From Candidatus Mycolicibacterium alkanivorans (lineage in GTDB: Bacteria; Actinomycetota; Actinomycetes; Mycobacteriales; Mycobacteriaceae): a stretch of 64,000 nt of DNA. Below are positions 20,923 through 30,145 of this stretch, in pieces. The notes beneath the pieces are model-generated. The model was given only the letters and a program-made list of their open reading frames with translations. It searched no databases and was not told the origin of the DNA. The stretch lies in NCBI RefSeq assembly GCF_022760805.1, contig NZ_JAIVFL010000001.1, forward strand, positions 1,550,001 through 1,614,000, given 5' to 3'. Position 1 is the stretch's first letter; the number at the start of each line of letters is the position of its first letter. A program made the position numbers and the translations under genes.

Positions 20923-22389
20923 ATGACTGCAGACTCGACGCTTTCCAGCCCGGCTGCCACCCCAGGCACCGACTATGCCGCCACCGCCAGCGAGGCCTAC
21001 CGCGCGGCATTACAGGTCATCGAGTCAGTCGAACCCCGCATCGCCGCCGCGACGCGCAAAGAGCTCGCCGACCAACGGGATTCGCTCAAGCTGATCGCCA
21101 GCGAGAACTACGCTTCGCCCGCGGTGCTGCTGACCATGGGCAGCTGGCTGTCGGACAAGTACGCCGAGGGCACCGTCGGCCACCGCTTCTACGCGGGCTG
21201 CCAGAACGTCGACGAGGTCGAGAGCATCGCCGCCGAGCACGCCCGTGAGCTGTTCGGCGCCCCCTACGCCTATGTCCAGCCGCACTCCGGGATCGACGCC
21301 AACCTGGTGGCGTTCTGGGCGATCCTCGCCACCAAGATCGAGGCCCCCGCCCTGCACGACGCCGGGGTGAAGAACGTCAACGACCTGTCGGAGGCGGAGT
21401 GGGAGCGGCTGCGCGCCAGGCTGGGCAGCCAGCGGCTGATGGGCATGTCGCTGGACGCAGGCGGCCACCTCACCCACGGCTTCCGGCCCAACATTTCCGG
21501 CAAGATGTTTCACCAGCGCAGCTACGGCACCGACCCGGCGACGGGTCTGCTCGACTACGACGCCGTGCGCGCCGCCGCCCGTGAGTTCAAGCCGCTGATC
21601 CTGGTGGCCGGCTACTCCGCCTATCCGAGGCGGGTCAACTTCGCCACGATGCGTGAGATCGCCGACGAGGTCGGCGCCACCCTGATGGTGGACATGGCCC
21701 ACTTCGCCGGCCTGGTCGCCGGCAAGGTGCTCACCGGCGACGAGGACCCGGTGCCGCACGCGCACGTCGTCACCAGCACCACGCACAAGTCGCTGCGCGG
21801 CCCCCGCGGCGGTCTGGTGCTGGCCACCGCCGAGTACTCCGACGCCGTCGACAAGGGCTGCCCGATGGTGCTCGGCGGACCGCTGTCGCACGTGATGGCC
21901 GCCAAGGCCGTGGCCTTCGCCGAGGCGCGCCAGCCGTCGTTCCGGGCCTACGCCCAGCGGGTGGCCGACAACGCCAAGGCCTTCGCCGAGGGGCTGCTGC
22001 GCCGCGGGGCCACGCTGGTCACCGGCGGCACCGACAACCACATCGTGCTGCTCGACGTTCAGTCGTTCGGGCTCACCGGCCGGCAGGCCGAGTCGGCGCT
22101 GCTGGACTCGGGCATCGTCACCAACCGCAACTCCATCCCGTCGGACCCCAACGGCGCCTGGTACACCTCGGGGATCCGGTTCGGCACGCCGGCGCTGACC
22201 ACCCGCGGGTTCGGTCCCATCGAGTTCGACCGGGTCGCCGAGCTGGTGGTGCACGTGCTGTCGAACACGCAGGCTGATGGCACGTCGAAGGCGAAGTACA
22301 CGCTGGCCGACAACACCGCCGACTTCGTGCGCGCGGCCTCCGCCGAACTGCTCGACGCCAACCCGCTGTACCCCGGTCTGACCCTCTGA
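20923..22389 (+). CDS. glyA: Serine hydroxymethyltransferase (long form)
   Basis: 488 residues. [37 protein letters not shown] and [13 protein letters not shown] mark the family; PLP lysine is K289. It converts serine plus tetrahydrofolate to glycine plus methylene-THF. Compared with the ~426-residue GlyA1 expected at this locus, it has an N-terminal extension and an insertion of about 30 residues (~139-172) before [15 protein letters not shown], so it belongs to the longer actinobacterial subfamily. It starts 23 bases after the DUF885 gene and is followed by desA2. Confidence 0.92.
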   Translation: MTADSTLSSPAATPGTDYAATASEAYRAALQVIESVEPRIAAATRKELADQRDSLKLIASENYASPAVLLTMGSWLSDKYAEGTVGHRFYAGCQNVDEVESIAAEHARELFGAPYAYVQPHSGIDANLVAFWAILATKIEAPALHDAGVKNVNDLSEAEWERLRARLGSQRLMGMSLDAGGHLTHGFRPNISGKMFHQRSYGTDPATGLLDYDAVRAAAREFKPLILVAGYSAYPRRVNFATMREIADEVGATLMVDMAHFAGLVAGKVLTGDEDPVPHAHVVTSTTHKSLRGPRGGLVLATAEYSDAVDKGCPMVLGGPLSHVMAAKAVAFAEARQPSFRAYAQRVADNAKAFAEGLLRRGATLVTGGTDNHIVLLDVQSFGLTGRQAESALLDSGIVTNRNSIPSDPNGAWYTSGIRFGTPALTTRGFGPIEFDRVAELVVHVLSNTQADGTSKAKYTLADNTADFVRAASAELLDANPLYPGLTL

Positions 22390-22440
22390 CGAGCGAAACG
22401 CCGGGCGCGGACCGATTTTTTGCCAGACGTGTCTTTGAGT

Positions 22441-22446
22441 TACAGT
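22441..22446 (+). promoter_or_regulatory. -10 box for a probable leaderless desA2 transcript
   Basis: TACAGT ends six bases before ATG 22453, and no ribosome-binding site is visible between them. Confidence 0.4.
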
Positions 22447-22452
22447 TACCGT

Positions 22453-23283
22453 ATGACACAGAAACCTGTCGCGAATGCGCTGACCCTGGAACTTGAGCCG
22501 GTTGTCGCCGACAATCTGGCTCGTTTCCTGGAGACGGCCGACGAGTGGTATGCCCACGATTACGTCCCGTTCGACCAGGGCGAGAACTTCGCCTTCCTGG
22601 GCGGCAAGGACTGGGATCCCTCGCAGGCCACCCTGCCGCAGGACATCGTGGACGCCGTGGAGATCATGCTGATCACCAAGGACAACCTGTCCGGCTACCA
22701 CCGCGAACTCGTCGAGCACTTCATTCTCGAGGACAAGTGGGGCCGCTGGTTGGGCCGGTGGACCGCCGAGGAGACACTGCACGCCATCGCGCTGCGTGAG
22801 TATCTGGTGGTCACCCGTAACGTCGACCCGGCCGCCGACGAGCAGGTCCGCGTCGCGCACGTGATGCGCGGCTACCGTGGCGACAAGCTCACCCAGATCG
22901 AGACCCTGGTCTTGATGGCCTTCCTGGAGACCGCCTACGCGGTGTACATGCGCAACCTCGAGTCCAAGATCGCCGAGCCGGTCCTCAAGAGCCTGGTCGG
23001 GCGAATCGCCAAGGACGAGGAGCGTCACGAGGACTTCTTCCGCAACCTGGTGAACTATTGCCTCGAGGAGTACAACCGCGACTCGACGATCAGCTCGATC
23101 GCGCGTCGCGCGGGTGCGTTCGGCGTCATCGGCGGCGACATCCAGGAGTTCCAGGACAAGTTGCAGAATGTCGCCAAGGCCGGTGTCTTCGACTTCGACA
23201 CGGCCCGCAAGGTGGTCTCCGACAGCATCAAGCACTGGGGCCTGGCCGACGAGCCGGTGCTCAAGAAATTCGTCCTCGCGTAA
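22453..23283 (+). CDS. desA2: Acyl-ACP desaturase DesA2
   Basis: 276 residues of the ferritin-like di-iron acyl-ACP desaturase family; length is like Rv1094. WTAEETLHAIALREYL and AKDEERHEDFFRNLV are the E/D-E-x-x-H iron ligands on two helices. The early DYVPFDQGENFAFLGG fits the family. It is linked in mycobacteria to fatty acid and mycolic acid unsaturation; in the tuberculosis protein the di-iron site is debated, but here both E-x-x-H motifs are present. Confidence 0.9.
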   Translation: MTQKPVANALTLELEPVVADNLARFLETADEWYAHDYVPFDQGENFAFLGGKDWDPSQATLPQDIVDAVEIMLITKDNLSGYHRELVEHFILEDKWGRWLGRWTAEETLHAIALREYLVVTRNVDPAADEQVRVAHVMRGYRGDKLTQIETLVLMAFLETAYAVYMRNLESKIAEPVLKSLVGRIAKDEERHEDFFRNLVNYCLEEYNRDSTISSIARRAGAFGVIGGDIQEFQDKLQNVAKAGVFDFDTARKVVSDSIKHWGLADEPVLKKFVLA

Positions 23284-23346
23284 CAGCCATACGGCGCGGC
23301 GCGCCGGTGCGGCGCGCCGACTCCGACTGGAGTAGCGTCGCTGGTG

Positions 23347-23493
23347 ATGGCTAGCGACATGCTCTGCTGTCCGGGCGGTACCGATCGTTTCTTCTACGAG
23401 AGGACCGGTCCCGGTCCTGGTGCCGCCCCGTCCGCCGGAAGGTTCGTGCGGGGCCGCGCGGGCCAGCTGCTTGCTCGAAGGAGCGCCCCGTGA
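23347..23493 (+). CDS. PhoAT-like small protein overlapping phoH2 (putative antitoxin)
   Basis: 48 codons from ATG 23347 (an adjacent in-frame GTG is at 23344): [20 protein letters not shown], then a Pro/Gly/Ala stretch, ending ARRSAP. The stop TGA overlaps phoH2 start GTG 23490 in a GTGA arrangement, and the phoH2 ribosome site GAAGGAG lies within its end. PhoH2 in mycobacteria is known to be paired with an upstream small gene, phoAT, that tempers its toxicity; position and overlap fit. The identity is inferred from context, not from a recognised domain. It is shorter than most gene finders accept. Confidence 0.6.
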   Translation: MASDMLCCPGGTDRFFYERTGPGPGAAPSAGRFVRGRAGQLLARRSAP

Positions 23494-24812
23494 CCCAATC
23501 GCTGTCGCCCGAACGTCGGACTTATGTGCTCGACACCTCTGTCTTGCTGTCTGACCCGTGGGCGTGCAACCGGTTCGCCGAACACGAAGTGGTGGTACCG
23601 CTCGTGGTGATCAGCGAACTGGAAGCCAAGCGCCACCACCATGAGCTGGGCTGGTTCGCCCGGCAGGCGCTGAGGCTCTTCGACGACCTTCGCCTCGAGC
23701 ACGGCCGTCTGGATCAGCCGATTCCGGTCGGGACACAAGGCGGTACGGTCCAGGTCGAACTGAACCACTCCGACCCGACGGTGCTGCCATTGGGTTTCCG
23801 GACCGACACCAACGACGCGCGCATTCTGACCTGCGCGGCTAACCTCGCGGCTGAGGGCAAGCGAGTGACCTTGGTGTCCAAGGACATCCCGCTGCGAGTC
23901 AAGGCCGGCGCGGTGGGTCTGCCCGCCGATGAGTACCACGCCCAAGACGTGATCACTTCGGGCTGGACGGGTATGTCGGAGCTCGACGTGGCTGCAGACG
24001 ACATCGACACGCTCTTCGCCGAAGGTGAGATCGACCTTGTAGACGCGCGAAACCTGCCCTGCCACACCGGTGTTCGGCTGCTGGGCGGAAGCTCGCACGC
24101 TCTGGGCCGGGTGAACGCAGACAAGAAGGTTCAGCTGGTGCGCGGTGATCGCGAAGTGTTCGGCCTCCGGGGAAGGTCAGCCGAACAACGCGTAGCCCTC
24201 GACCTGTTGCTCGATGAGTCGGTCGGCATCGTCTCGCTGGGTGGCAAGGCCGGCACCGGCAAGTCAGCCCTGGCGCTGTGCGCCGGCCTCGAGGCCGTGC
24301 TGGAGCGGCGCACCCAGCGCAAGGTCGTGGTGTTCCGTCCGCTGTACGCCGTCGGCGGCCAGGAGCTCGGCTACCTGCCGGGCAGCGAGAGCGATAAGAT
24401 GGGCCCGTGGGCGCAGGCCGTGTTCGACACTTTGGAGGGCCTGGCCTCTCCGGCGGTGCTCGAGGAGGTGCTCTCCCGCGGGATGCTCGAGGTGCTGCCG
24501 CTGACACATATCCGCGGCCGCTCGCTGCACGACTCGTTCGTGATCGTCGACGAGGCGCAGTCCCTGGAGCGCAACGTGCTGTTGACCGTGCTGTCGCGGC
24601 TGGGCGCGGGTTCCCGGGTGGTGCTCACCCACGACGTGGCCCAGCGTGACAACCTGCGCGTCGGACGCCACGACGGGGTGGCCGCCGTCATCGAGAAGCT
24701 GAAGGGCCATCCGCTGTTCGCACACATCACGCTGATGCGCAGCGAGCGCTCGCCGATCGCGGCCCTGGTCACCGAGATGCTGGAGGAGATCAGCCCCGGC
24801 GCCCTGCCGTGA
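23490..24812 (+). CDS. phoH2: PhoH2: PIN-domain ribonuclease fused to PhoH ATPase/RNA helicase
   Basis: 440 residues. The N-terminal PIN domain (1-~140) starts [15 protein letters not shown] with further acidic residues in [12 protein letters not shown] and [10 protein letters not shown]. The PhoH domain (from ~230) has Walker [11 protein letters not shown] and Walker [14 protein letters not shown], then [17 protein letters not shown]. The family couples ATP-driven RNA unwinding with RNase cleavage and behaves as the toxin of a toxin-antitoxin-like pair. GTG 23490 overlaps the phoAT-like ORF by 4 bases. Confidence 0.92.
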   Translation: MTQSLSPERRTYVLDTSVLLSDPWACNRFAEHEVVVPLVVISELEAKRHHHELGWFARQALRLFDDLRLEHGRLDQPIPVGTQGGTVQVELNHSDPTVLPLGFRTDTNDARILTCAANLAAEGKRVTLVSKDIPLRVKAGAVGLPADEYHAQDVITSGWTGMSELDVAADDIDTLFAEGEIDLVDARNLPCHTGVRLLGGSSHALGRVNADKKVQLVRGDREVFGLRGRSAEQRVALDLLLDESVGIVSLGGKAGTGKSALALCAGLEAVLERRTQRKVVVFRPLYAVGGQELGYLPGSESDKMGPWAQAVFDTLEGLASPAVLEEVLSRGMLEVLPLTHIRGRSLHDSFVIVDEAQSLERNVLLTVLSRLGAGSRVVLTHDVAQRDNLRVGRHDGVAAVIEKLKGHPLFAHITLMRSERSPIAALVTEMLEEISPGALP

Positions 24813-24849
24813 CAGGGATCGGTCAGGTCGGACCGGTAAACTTTCGTGG

Positions 24850-25731
24850 GTGCGACACCCTCCCGACAGCCTGTCCTGGTCCTATCTGCGGACCGTGATC
24901 GGCGTATGCGCGGGAGTCGCCGTCGTCATCGTCGGCGGATTCACCGGACACGTCCGGGTCGCCAGGGCCGAGGCGGTGGACTGTGCGGTGGTCAAGTGCG
25001 TCGCCCTGACCTTCGACGACGGGCCCACGCCGTACACCGACCGGCTGCTGGGCATCCTCAACGACGCCGACGCCAAGGCCACGTTCTTCATGATCGGCAA
25101 CAAGGTGGCGGCCAACCCGGCCGGCGCCAAGCGGGTCGCAGACGCCGGGATGGAGATCGGCAACCACACCTGGGAACACCCCAACATGACGACGATCCCC
25201 GCAGAGGACGTCCCGGCTCAGTTCAGCAAGGCCAATGACGCCATCAAGGCGGCCACCGGCCAGACCCCGTCGCTGTGGCGTCCGGCAGGCGGGCTGACCA
25301 ACGACGCGGTCAACAAGGTCGCCGCCCAGTACGGTCTGGCCGCCATTTTGTGGGACGTCATCCCGTTCGACTGGATCAACGACTCCAACACCGCCGCCAC
25401 GCGCTACATGCTGATGACCCAGATCAAGCCGGGCTCGGTGGTGTTGTTCCACGACACGTACTCGTCCACCGTCGATCTGGTTTATCAGTTCATCCCCGTC
25501 CTCAAGGCCAACGGCTATCACCTGGTGACCGTGAGTCAGATGCTCGGCCCGCGTCCACCCGGCAGCGTCTACGGCTCGCGGGACAACGGCCCGCCGGCCA
25601 ACGCGCTGCAGGACATCCCGGCCGCGGACATCCCGACGCTGCCGGCCACACCGTCACCCAAGCCGATGGCGAACATCCCGATCACCGACATCACCGGGGC
25701 CAACTCCGGCGGGGCCAACAACGGCGCCTAG
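24850..25731 (+). CDS. Secreted polysaccharide deacetylase (CE4 family)
   Basis: 293 residues. A signal peptide or anchor (VIGVCAGVAVVIVGGF) precedes the CE4 NodB domain: motif 1 is TFDDGP (residues ~56-61), motif 2 is GNHTWEHPN with the metal histidines, motif 3 is SLWRPAGGLT, and motif 4 is DVIPFDW. LFHDT carries the last catalytic His. A Pro/Ala-rich low-complexity tail ends the protein. It probably N- or O-deacetylates peptidoglycan or another wall glycan (Rv1096 homolog). GTG 24850 is the first in-frame start; it is convergent with fum. Confidence 0.88.
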   Translation: MRHPPDSLSWSYLRTVIGVCAGVAVVIVGGFTGHVRVARAEAVDCAVVKCVALTFDDGPTPYTDRLLGILNDADAKATFFMIGNKVAANPAGAKRVADAGMEIGNHTWEHPNMTTIPAEDVPAQFSKANDAIKAATGQTPSLWRPAGGLTNDAVNKVAAQYGLAAILWDVIPFDWINDSNTAATRYMLMTQIKPGSVVLFHDTYSSTVDLVYQFIPVLKANGYHLVTVSQMLGPRPPGSVYGSRDNGPPANALQDIPAADIPTLPATPSPKPMANIPITDITGANSGGANNGA

Positions 25732-25753
25732 CCGCACACTCGGCGAACGAAAG

Positions 25754-27166
25754 TTACTCGCCGTCTTTCACCTTCGCCATGGCCAACACGTCGAGGCGCT
25801 TGTCGAGCTCCTCCTCGGACAGCTTGTCGCCGATGAGCCCGCGGTCGATGACCGTCTGGCGGATGGTCTTCTTCTCCTTGAGCGCCTGCTTGGCGACCTT
25901 GGCGGCCTCCTCGTAGCCGATCGCCGAGTTCAGCGGCGTGACGATCGACGGGGACGACTCGGCGAGCTCGCACAGGTGCTCTTCGTTGGCGATGAGGCCG
26001 TCAATGCACTTGGCGGCGAACAATTTCGACACGTTGGCCAGCAGCGTGAAGGACTCCAGCAGGTTACGCGCCATCATCGGGATGTAGACGTTGAGCTCGA
26101 ACGCACCGGACAGCCCGCCGACGGTGACGGCGGCGTCGTTGCCGATGACCTGGGCGGCCACCTGCGTGACGGCCTCGGGGATCACCGGGTTGACCTTGCC
26201 CGGCATGATCGAGCTGCCGGGCTGCAGGTCGGGCAGCTGCAGTTCGCCCAGACCGGTCAGCGGGCCCGAGCCCATCCAGCGGATGTCATTGGCGATCTTG
26301 GTCAGCGACGCCGCGATGGTCTTGAGCGCACCGGACGCTTCGACCAGACCGTCGCGGGCGGCCTGAGCCTCGAAAGAGTCCTTGGCCGTGCGCAATTCGG
26401 CCAGACCGGTCTGCGCCACCAGCACGTCGACGACCTTGGCGCCGAAGCCCTCGGGTGCGTTGAGGCCGGTGCCGACGGCGGTGCCGCCGATGGCGAGCTC
26501 ACCGAGCCGGGGCAGGGTGGCCTTGACCCGCTCGACGCCGGCCTCGACCTGGCGGGCGTAACCGCCGAACTCCTGACCGAGGGTCACCGGGACTGCGTCC
26601 ATCAGATGGGTGCGGCCGCTCTTGACGACGGTGCGCCACTGCCGGGCCTTGGCGGCCAGCGACTCGTGCAGCACCTCGAGCGCCGGAATCAGCTGGCGCA
26701 CAGCAGCTTCGGTGGCCGCGATGTGGGTGGCGGTGGGGAACGTGTCGTTGGAGCTCTGCGACATGTTGACGTCGTCGTTGGGGTGCACCGTGACGCCGTT
26801 GCGCTCGCAGATCGAGGCGATCACCTCGTTGGCGTTCATGTTGGAGCTGGTGCCCGAACCGGTCTGGAACACGTCGATGGGGAACTGGTCGTCGTGCAGA
26901 CCGTCGGCGATCTCACCGGCCGCGGCGATGATGGCGTCGGCCTTCTCCGCCGACAGCTTGCCCAGGTCCTTGTTCACCTGAGCGCAGGCCGCCTTCAGCA
27001 GGCCCAGTGCCCGGATCTGGATCCGCTCCAGGCCGCGGAAGGAGATCGGGAAGTTCTCGACGGCCCGCTGAGTCTGCGCGCGCCACAAGGCTTTTGCCGG
27101 AACCCGGACCTCGCCCATGGTGTCGTGCTCGATGCGGTACTCGCCCTCGACGCCGTTGTCGCTCAT
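25754..27166 (-). CDS. fum: Class II fumarate hydratase
   Basis: 470 residues from ATG 27166 ([20 protein letters not shown]), with AAAGG-type ribosome site upstream; a TTG at 27169 is a weaker alternative. The signature [15 protein letters not shown] holds the catalytic Ser loop, with [21 protein letters not shown] and [15 protein letters not shown] upstream. It interconverts fumarate and malate in the TCA cycle. It lies 12 bases after glpX on the same strand, so the two are cotranscribed. Confidence 0.95.
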   Translation of the reverse strand: MSDNGVEGEYRIEHDTMGEVRVPAKALWRAQTQRAVENFPISFRGLERIQIRALGLLKAACAQVNKDLGKLSAEKADAIIAAAGEIADGLHDDQFPIDVFQTGSGTSSNMNANEVIASICERNGVTVHPNDDVNMSQSSNDTFPTATHIAATEAAVRQLIPALEVLHESLAAKARQWRTVVKSGRTHLMDAVPVTLGQEFGGYARQVEAGVERVKATLPRLGELAIGGTAVGTGLNAPEGFGAKVVDVLVAQTGLAELRTAKDSFEAQAARDGLVEASGALKTIAASLTKIANDIRWMGSGPLTGLGELQLPDLQPGSSIMPGKVNPVIPEAVTQVAAQVIGNDAAVTVGGLSGAFELNVYIPMMARNLLESFTLLANVSKLFAAKCIDGLIANEEHLCELAESSPSIVTPLNSAIGYEEAAKVAKQALKEKKTIRQTVIDRGLIGDKLSEEELDKRLDVLAMAKVKDGE

Positions 27167-27178
27167 CAATTGCCTTTC

Positions 27179-28210
27179 TTAGGGAAGCGGGTGGGTCGCG
27201 GACTTGTCCCCGGTGAAGTCCACCGCGGAGTATTCGTTGAGTTTGGAAAGCCGGTGGTAGGCGTCGATCATCCGGACGGTGCCGGACTTCGAGCGCATCA
27301 CGATCGACTGGGTGGTGCACCCGCCGCCGAAGTAGCGGACACCCTTGAGCAGGTCGCCGTCGGTGACGCCGGTGGCACAGAAGAAGACATTATCCCCGGC
27401 GACCAGATCCTTGGTGGTCAGCACCCGATCCAGGTCGTGGCCGCGGTCGATGGCCTTCTGGCGTTCCTCGTCGCCGGTCGGAGCGAGCTGAGCCTGGATC
27501 TCGCCACCCATGCAGCGGATGGCTGCCGCGGTGATGATGCCCTCTGGTGTGCCGCCGATGCCGGCCAGCATGTCGGTGCCCGACTCGGGCCGGCAGGCCG
27601 AGATCGCGCCGGCGACGTCACCGTCGGAGATCAGCCGGATTCTGGCGCCGGCCTCCCGGACCTCGGCCATCAGCTTGGTGTGCCGGGGCCGGTCCAGGAT
27701 GCACACGGTGATGTCGGAGACCGACGCCCTGCGGACCTTCGCGATGCGCTGGATGTTCGCCGCGATCGGCGAGGTGATGTCGATGAAGTCGGCGACGTCG
27801 GGCCCGGCGGCGATCTTGTTCATGTAGAACACCGCCGACGGGTCGAACATCGCGCCGCGCTCAGCCACCGCCAGCACGGAGATCGCGTTGGGCATGCCCT
27901 TGCTCATCAGCGTGGTGCCGTCGACCGGGTCGACGGCGAAGTCGCAGTCCGGCCCGTCGCCGTTGCCCACCACTTCGCCGTTGTAGAGCATCGGGGCGTT
28001 GTCCTTCTCACCCTCGCCGATCACCACGACGCCGCGCATCGACACCGAGTTGACCAGCTCCCGCATGGCGTCGACGGCCGCGCCGTCGCCGCCTTCCTTG
28101 TCGCCGCGCCCGACCCACCGGCCCGCGGCCATGGCTCCCGCTTCGGTGACCCGGACGAGCTCCAGGGCAAGGTTTCGATCGGGTGCTTCGCGGCGACGGG
28201 CGTCAGGCAT
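27179..28210 (-). CDS. glpX: Class II fructose-1,6-bisphosphatase GlpX
   Basis: 343 residues from ATG 28210. [18 protein letters not shown] and [16 protein letters not shown] hold the metal- and phosphate-binding residues, and [21 protein letters not shown] the glycine-rich substrate loop. It performs the committed gluconeogenic step, essential in mycobacteria growing on fatty acids. It is first in the glpX-fum operon and divergent from the DUF4245 gene, with only 55 bases between starts. Confidence 0.94.
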   Translation of the reverse strand: MPDARRREAPDRNLALELVRVTEAGAMAAGRWVGRGDKEGGDGAAVDAMRELVNSVSMRGVVVIGEGEKDNAPMLYNGEVVGNGDGPDCDFAVDPVDGTTLMSKGMPNAISVLAVAERGAMFDPSAVFYMNKIAAGPDVADFIDITSPIAANIQRIAKVRRASVSDITVCILDRPRHTKLMAEVREAGARIRLISDGDVAGAISACRPESGTDMLAGIGGTPEGIITAAAIRCMGGEIQAQLAPTGDEERQKAIDRGHDLDRVLTTKDLVAGDNVFFCATGVTDGDLLKGVRYFGGGCTTQSIVMRSKSGTVRMIDAYHRLSKLNEYSAVDFTGDKSATHPLP

Positions 28211-28252
28211 GGCTGAGATTGTCCCAGAAGCCGGTGGGTGCTTCGGACCTGG

Positions 28253-28258
28253 GATACT
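28253..28258 (+). promoter_or_regulatory. -10 box for a leaderless DUF4245 transcript
   Basis: GATACT ends seven bases before GTG 28266 in the glpX divergent gap; no ribosome-binding site is present. Confidence 0.45.
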
Positions 28259-28265
28259 GGCGGGC

Positions 28266-28925
28266 GTGACGCGAAAGCCAAATGTCGCCGGCCTGGCGGC
28301 TCCGGCGCCGAAGGAAGCCAAGCCGCGCCTGCTTCAGGACGGCCGCGACATGTTCTGGTCGCTGGCTCCGCTGGTCGTGGCCTGCGTCGTGCTGGCCGGT
28401 CTGGTCGGCATGTGCTCGTTTCGGCCCAGCGGTCCCTCCGACGGCGCAGTCCCGTCCTACGACGCGGCGGCCGCGCTGAAGGCCGACGCCGACGCCCTGG
28501 GCATTCCGATCCGGCCGCCCAGGCTGCCTGACGGCTGGCACGCGAACTCCGGTGCCCGCGGCGGCATCGACGCCGGCCGCTCCGACCCGAAGACCGGACA
28601 ACGCGAGAAAGCCGTCACCTCGAAGGTCGGCTACATCGCCCCGTCGAAGATGTTCGTCAGCCTTACTCAGAGCAACGCCGACGAGGACGCTCTGGTCAGC
28701 TCCATCCACCACTCGATGGTCCCGACCGGCGCCCAGGACGTCGACGGCGTCAAGTGGGTGGTCTACGAGGGCGGGGAAGACGCCGAACCGGTGTGGACGA
28801 CGCGGCTGGACAGCTCGCGCGGCCCGGCGCAGCTGGCCATCACCGGAGCCGGCAGCAACGAGGACTTCCGTACGCTCGCCGGAGCGACGCAAACCCAACA
28901 GCCCATCGTGCCCGGCCGACAATAG
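28266..28925 (+). CDS. DUF4245 membrane-anchored protein
   Basis: 219 residues from GTG 28266. A basic cytosolic tail ([17 protein letters not shown]) leads into one membrane helix ([17 protein letters not shown]) and an extracytoplasmic domain with [10 protein letters not shown] and VKWVVYEGG. This is the Rv1100 position. An in-frame ATG at 28209 would add 19 residues but would overlap glpX's start; the -10 box at 28253 favours GTG. Function unknown. Confidence 0.78.
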   Translation: MTRKPNVAGLAAPAPKEAKPRLLQDGRDMFWSLAPLVVACVVLAGLVGMCSFRPSGPSDGAVPSYDAAAALKADADALGIPIRPPRLPDGWHANSGARGGIDAGRSDPKTGQREKAVTSKVGYIAPSKMFVSLTQSNADEDALVSSIHHSMVPTGAQDVDGVKWVVYEGGEDAEPVWTTRLDSSRGPAQLAITGAGSNEDFRTLAGATQTQQPIVPGRQ

Positions 28926-29126
28926 GAGACGCCCAAGCCCGGACCGGAACCCGATCTGACCGGGTGGACCCGCGAGCCGTTCACCGCCGCAGGCTTCGCC
29001 TCCGCCGACGCCTGAGCCCGATGCCCATGGAGCCGCCGATCGGTGGCGGCATGTCGGATGTGCCGGGAATGCCCGGGCATATCTAGCGGCAAATATCTGT
29101 CACACACCGGTGGCATACTCGAACAC

Positions 29127-29553
29127 ATGTTTGAAAGCGAGGCCAGGACCGCCGCCAGACGCGTCGCGGGCGATCAGCGAACTGGTCCGCCGCCGCTGCG
29201 GCGATGACGACAAGGCGTACTGGGCGTGCGATCCCTGGGATGCCACGGCCGCCGAGATCGGCGCTGCCCTCGGGATCAGCCGCGGGGCGCGTCCGGCGAG
29301 ATGCATCCGGGACTGTCTCCGCGCTATCGGCTGCCGCGGGTTGCCGAGCTGTTCATGGAGGGGTACCTGAGCTATCGGGTGTGCTCGGCGATCGCCGCAC
29401 ACCATCCCGTGGCCACTAGGGCCGACACATCCGTCCAAACATCAAGTGCTACTGCCGACATCACCATCTTCTCAAGAACGTTTGGTGCTGGCTGACCGGC
29501 AACTGCCCGATGGCACGGTGATACGGACAGCACCACGGGGAAACCTCAACTGA
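29127..29553 (+). pseudogene. Remnant of a DUF222/HNH endonuclease gene (13E12 repeat family)
   Basis: The normal protein order can be read by switching frames: [10 protein letters not shown], then [20 protein letters not shown] and [17 protein letters not shown], then [19 protein letters not shown]. The middle is deleted, and the C-terminal HNH end follows: [12 protein letters not shown] then [14 protein letters not shown] to a stop at 29551. At least three frame changes and a deletion of several hundred codons leave about 430 of the usual ~1,300+ bases. Members of this family are multi-copy in mycobacteria and serve as attachment sites for some prophages. It cannot encode a working nuclease. 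Confidence 0.8.
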
Positions 29554-29555
29554 CG

Positions 29556-29837
29556 TCAGGAACAGGGAATGCCGTGTGGACCACCCTTCCAGTGACCGGG
29601 CGGGTTCCAGGGGCACCATGCATTCTTGATCTGGCCGGGCGAATCCCAATTGACGCCCGGATTCCAGTCGACCCATCCTGGCCCGTCGACGCATGCGGAT
29701 GTATATCCCCAAGGGCCGCTGACGCAGATACCGGGATCTGCTGCGGCCTGCCCCGCTCCGGCAACCGCGAACATCGCTGGCACCGTCAGCGCGCCCAATC
29801 CCGCCGCGGTCTTTCCGAGGATTCCTGACCAGGTCAT
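29556..29837 (-). CDS. Small secreted Trp/Gly/Pro-rich protein
   Basis: 93 residues with a clear signal peptide (TAAGLGALTVPAMFAVAGAG, cleavage near AAA-DP). The mature ~57-residue part is rich in Trp, Gly and Pro and has four cysteines (GICVSG, SACVDG, AWCPWN, IPCS), which could form two disulfides. GGAGG lies just before ATG 29837. Similar small exported proteins are frequent in mycobacteria but none has a known function. It ends three bases from the DUF222 remnant. Confidence 0.75.
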   Translation of the reverse strand: MTWSGILGKTAAGLGALTVPAMFAVAGAGQAAADPGICVSGPWGYTSACVDGPGWVDWNPGVNWDSPGQIKNAWCPWNPPGHWKGGPHGIPCS

Positions 29838-30145
29838 AACGGTGCCTCCAATCCTTTACATCTACGAGCCTAGCCCTGTTTGGGGCCTGGCGTGAGCGCT
29901 TCACTGGTCTAGCGATCGAGGGCAAACGCGTTGCCCTGCAACCTGTGCGGGCGTTGCGGCAACCGATCGCTGCTGACGTAGCGCAGGCCCATCAGATCTC
30001 GGGCCGGCTCTTGCGTCACCGAGGGAACCGCGACCGACGCACCGTTCTAGATCTTGGGATCGGTAACCGGGGCCGCGGGCACCGCCCAGGCCCTGACCCG
30101 CCGCCGGAGGGCCCCGAAATCCGGAAGTGCCCGCCCATCCCGTTC
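29838..30145. other. 308-base stretch without a recognisable gene
   Basis: Only short GC-rich shadow frames are present. An inverted repeat AGCGATCG / CGATCGCT flanks 29910-29972. No domain remnant is recognised. Confidence 0.4.

Noticed and set aside
21025..23235. 736-codon minus-strand frame opposite glyA and desA2
   Set aside because: It is a GC-rich shadow of two well-supported plus-strand genes and spans their intergenic gap.
25743..25765. CGGCGA/TCGCCG hairpin between the deacetylase and fum
   Set aside because: Six-base stem with an 11-base loop overlapping the fum stop and no T tract; too weak to call a terminator.
25976..28216. 746-codon open frame on the plus strand opposite fum and glpX
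   Set aside because: Both genes on the minus strand have full motifs and codon bias; the antisense frame has shadow composition rich in Arg, Gly, His and Val and no domain.
28930..29090. Short frames after the DUF4245 gene, including one ending [17 protein letters not shown]
   Set aside because: No start with a ribosome site and no recognisable family; treated as intergenic.
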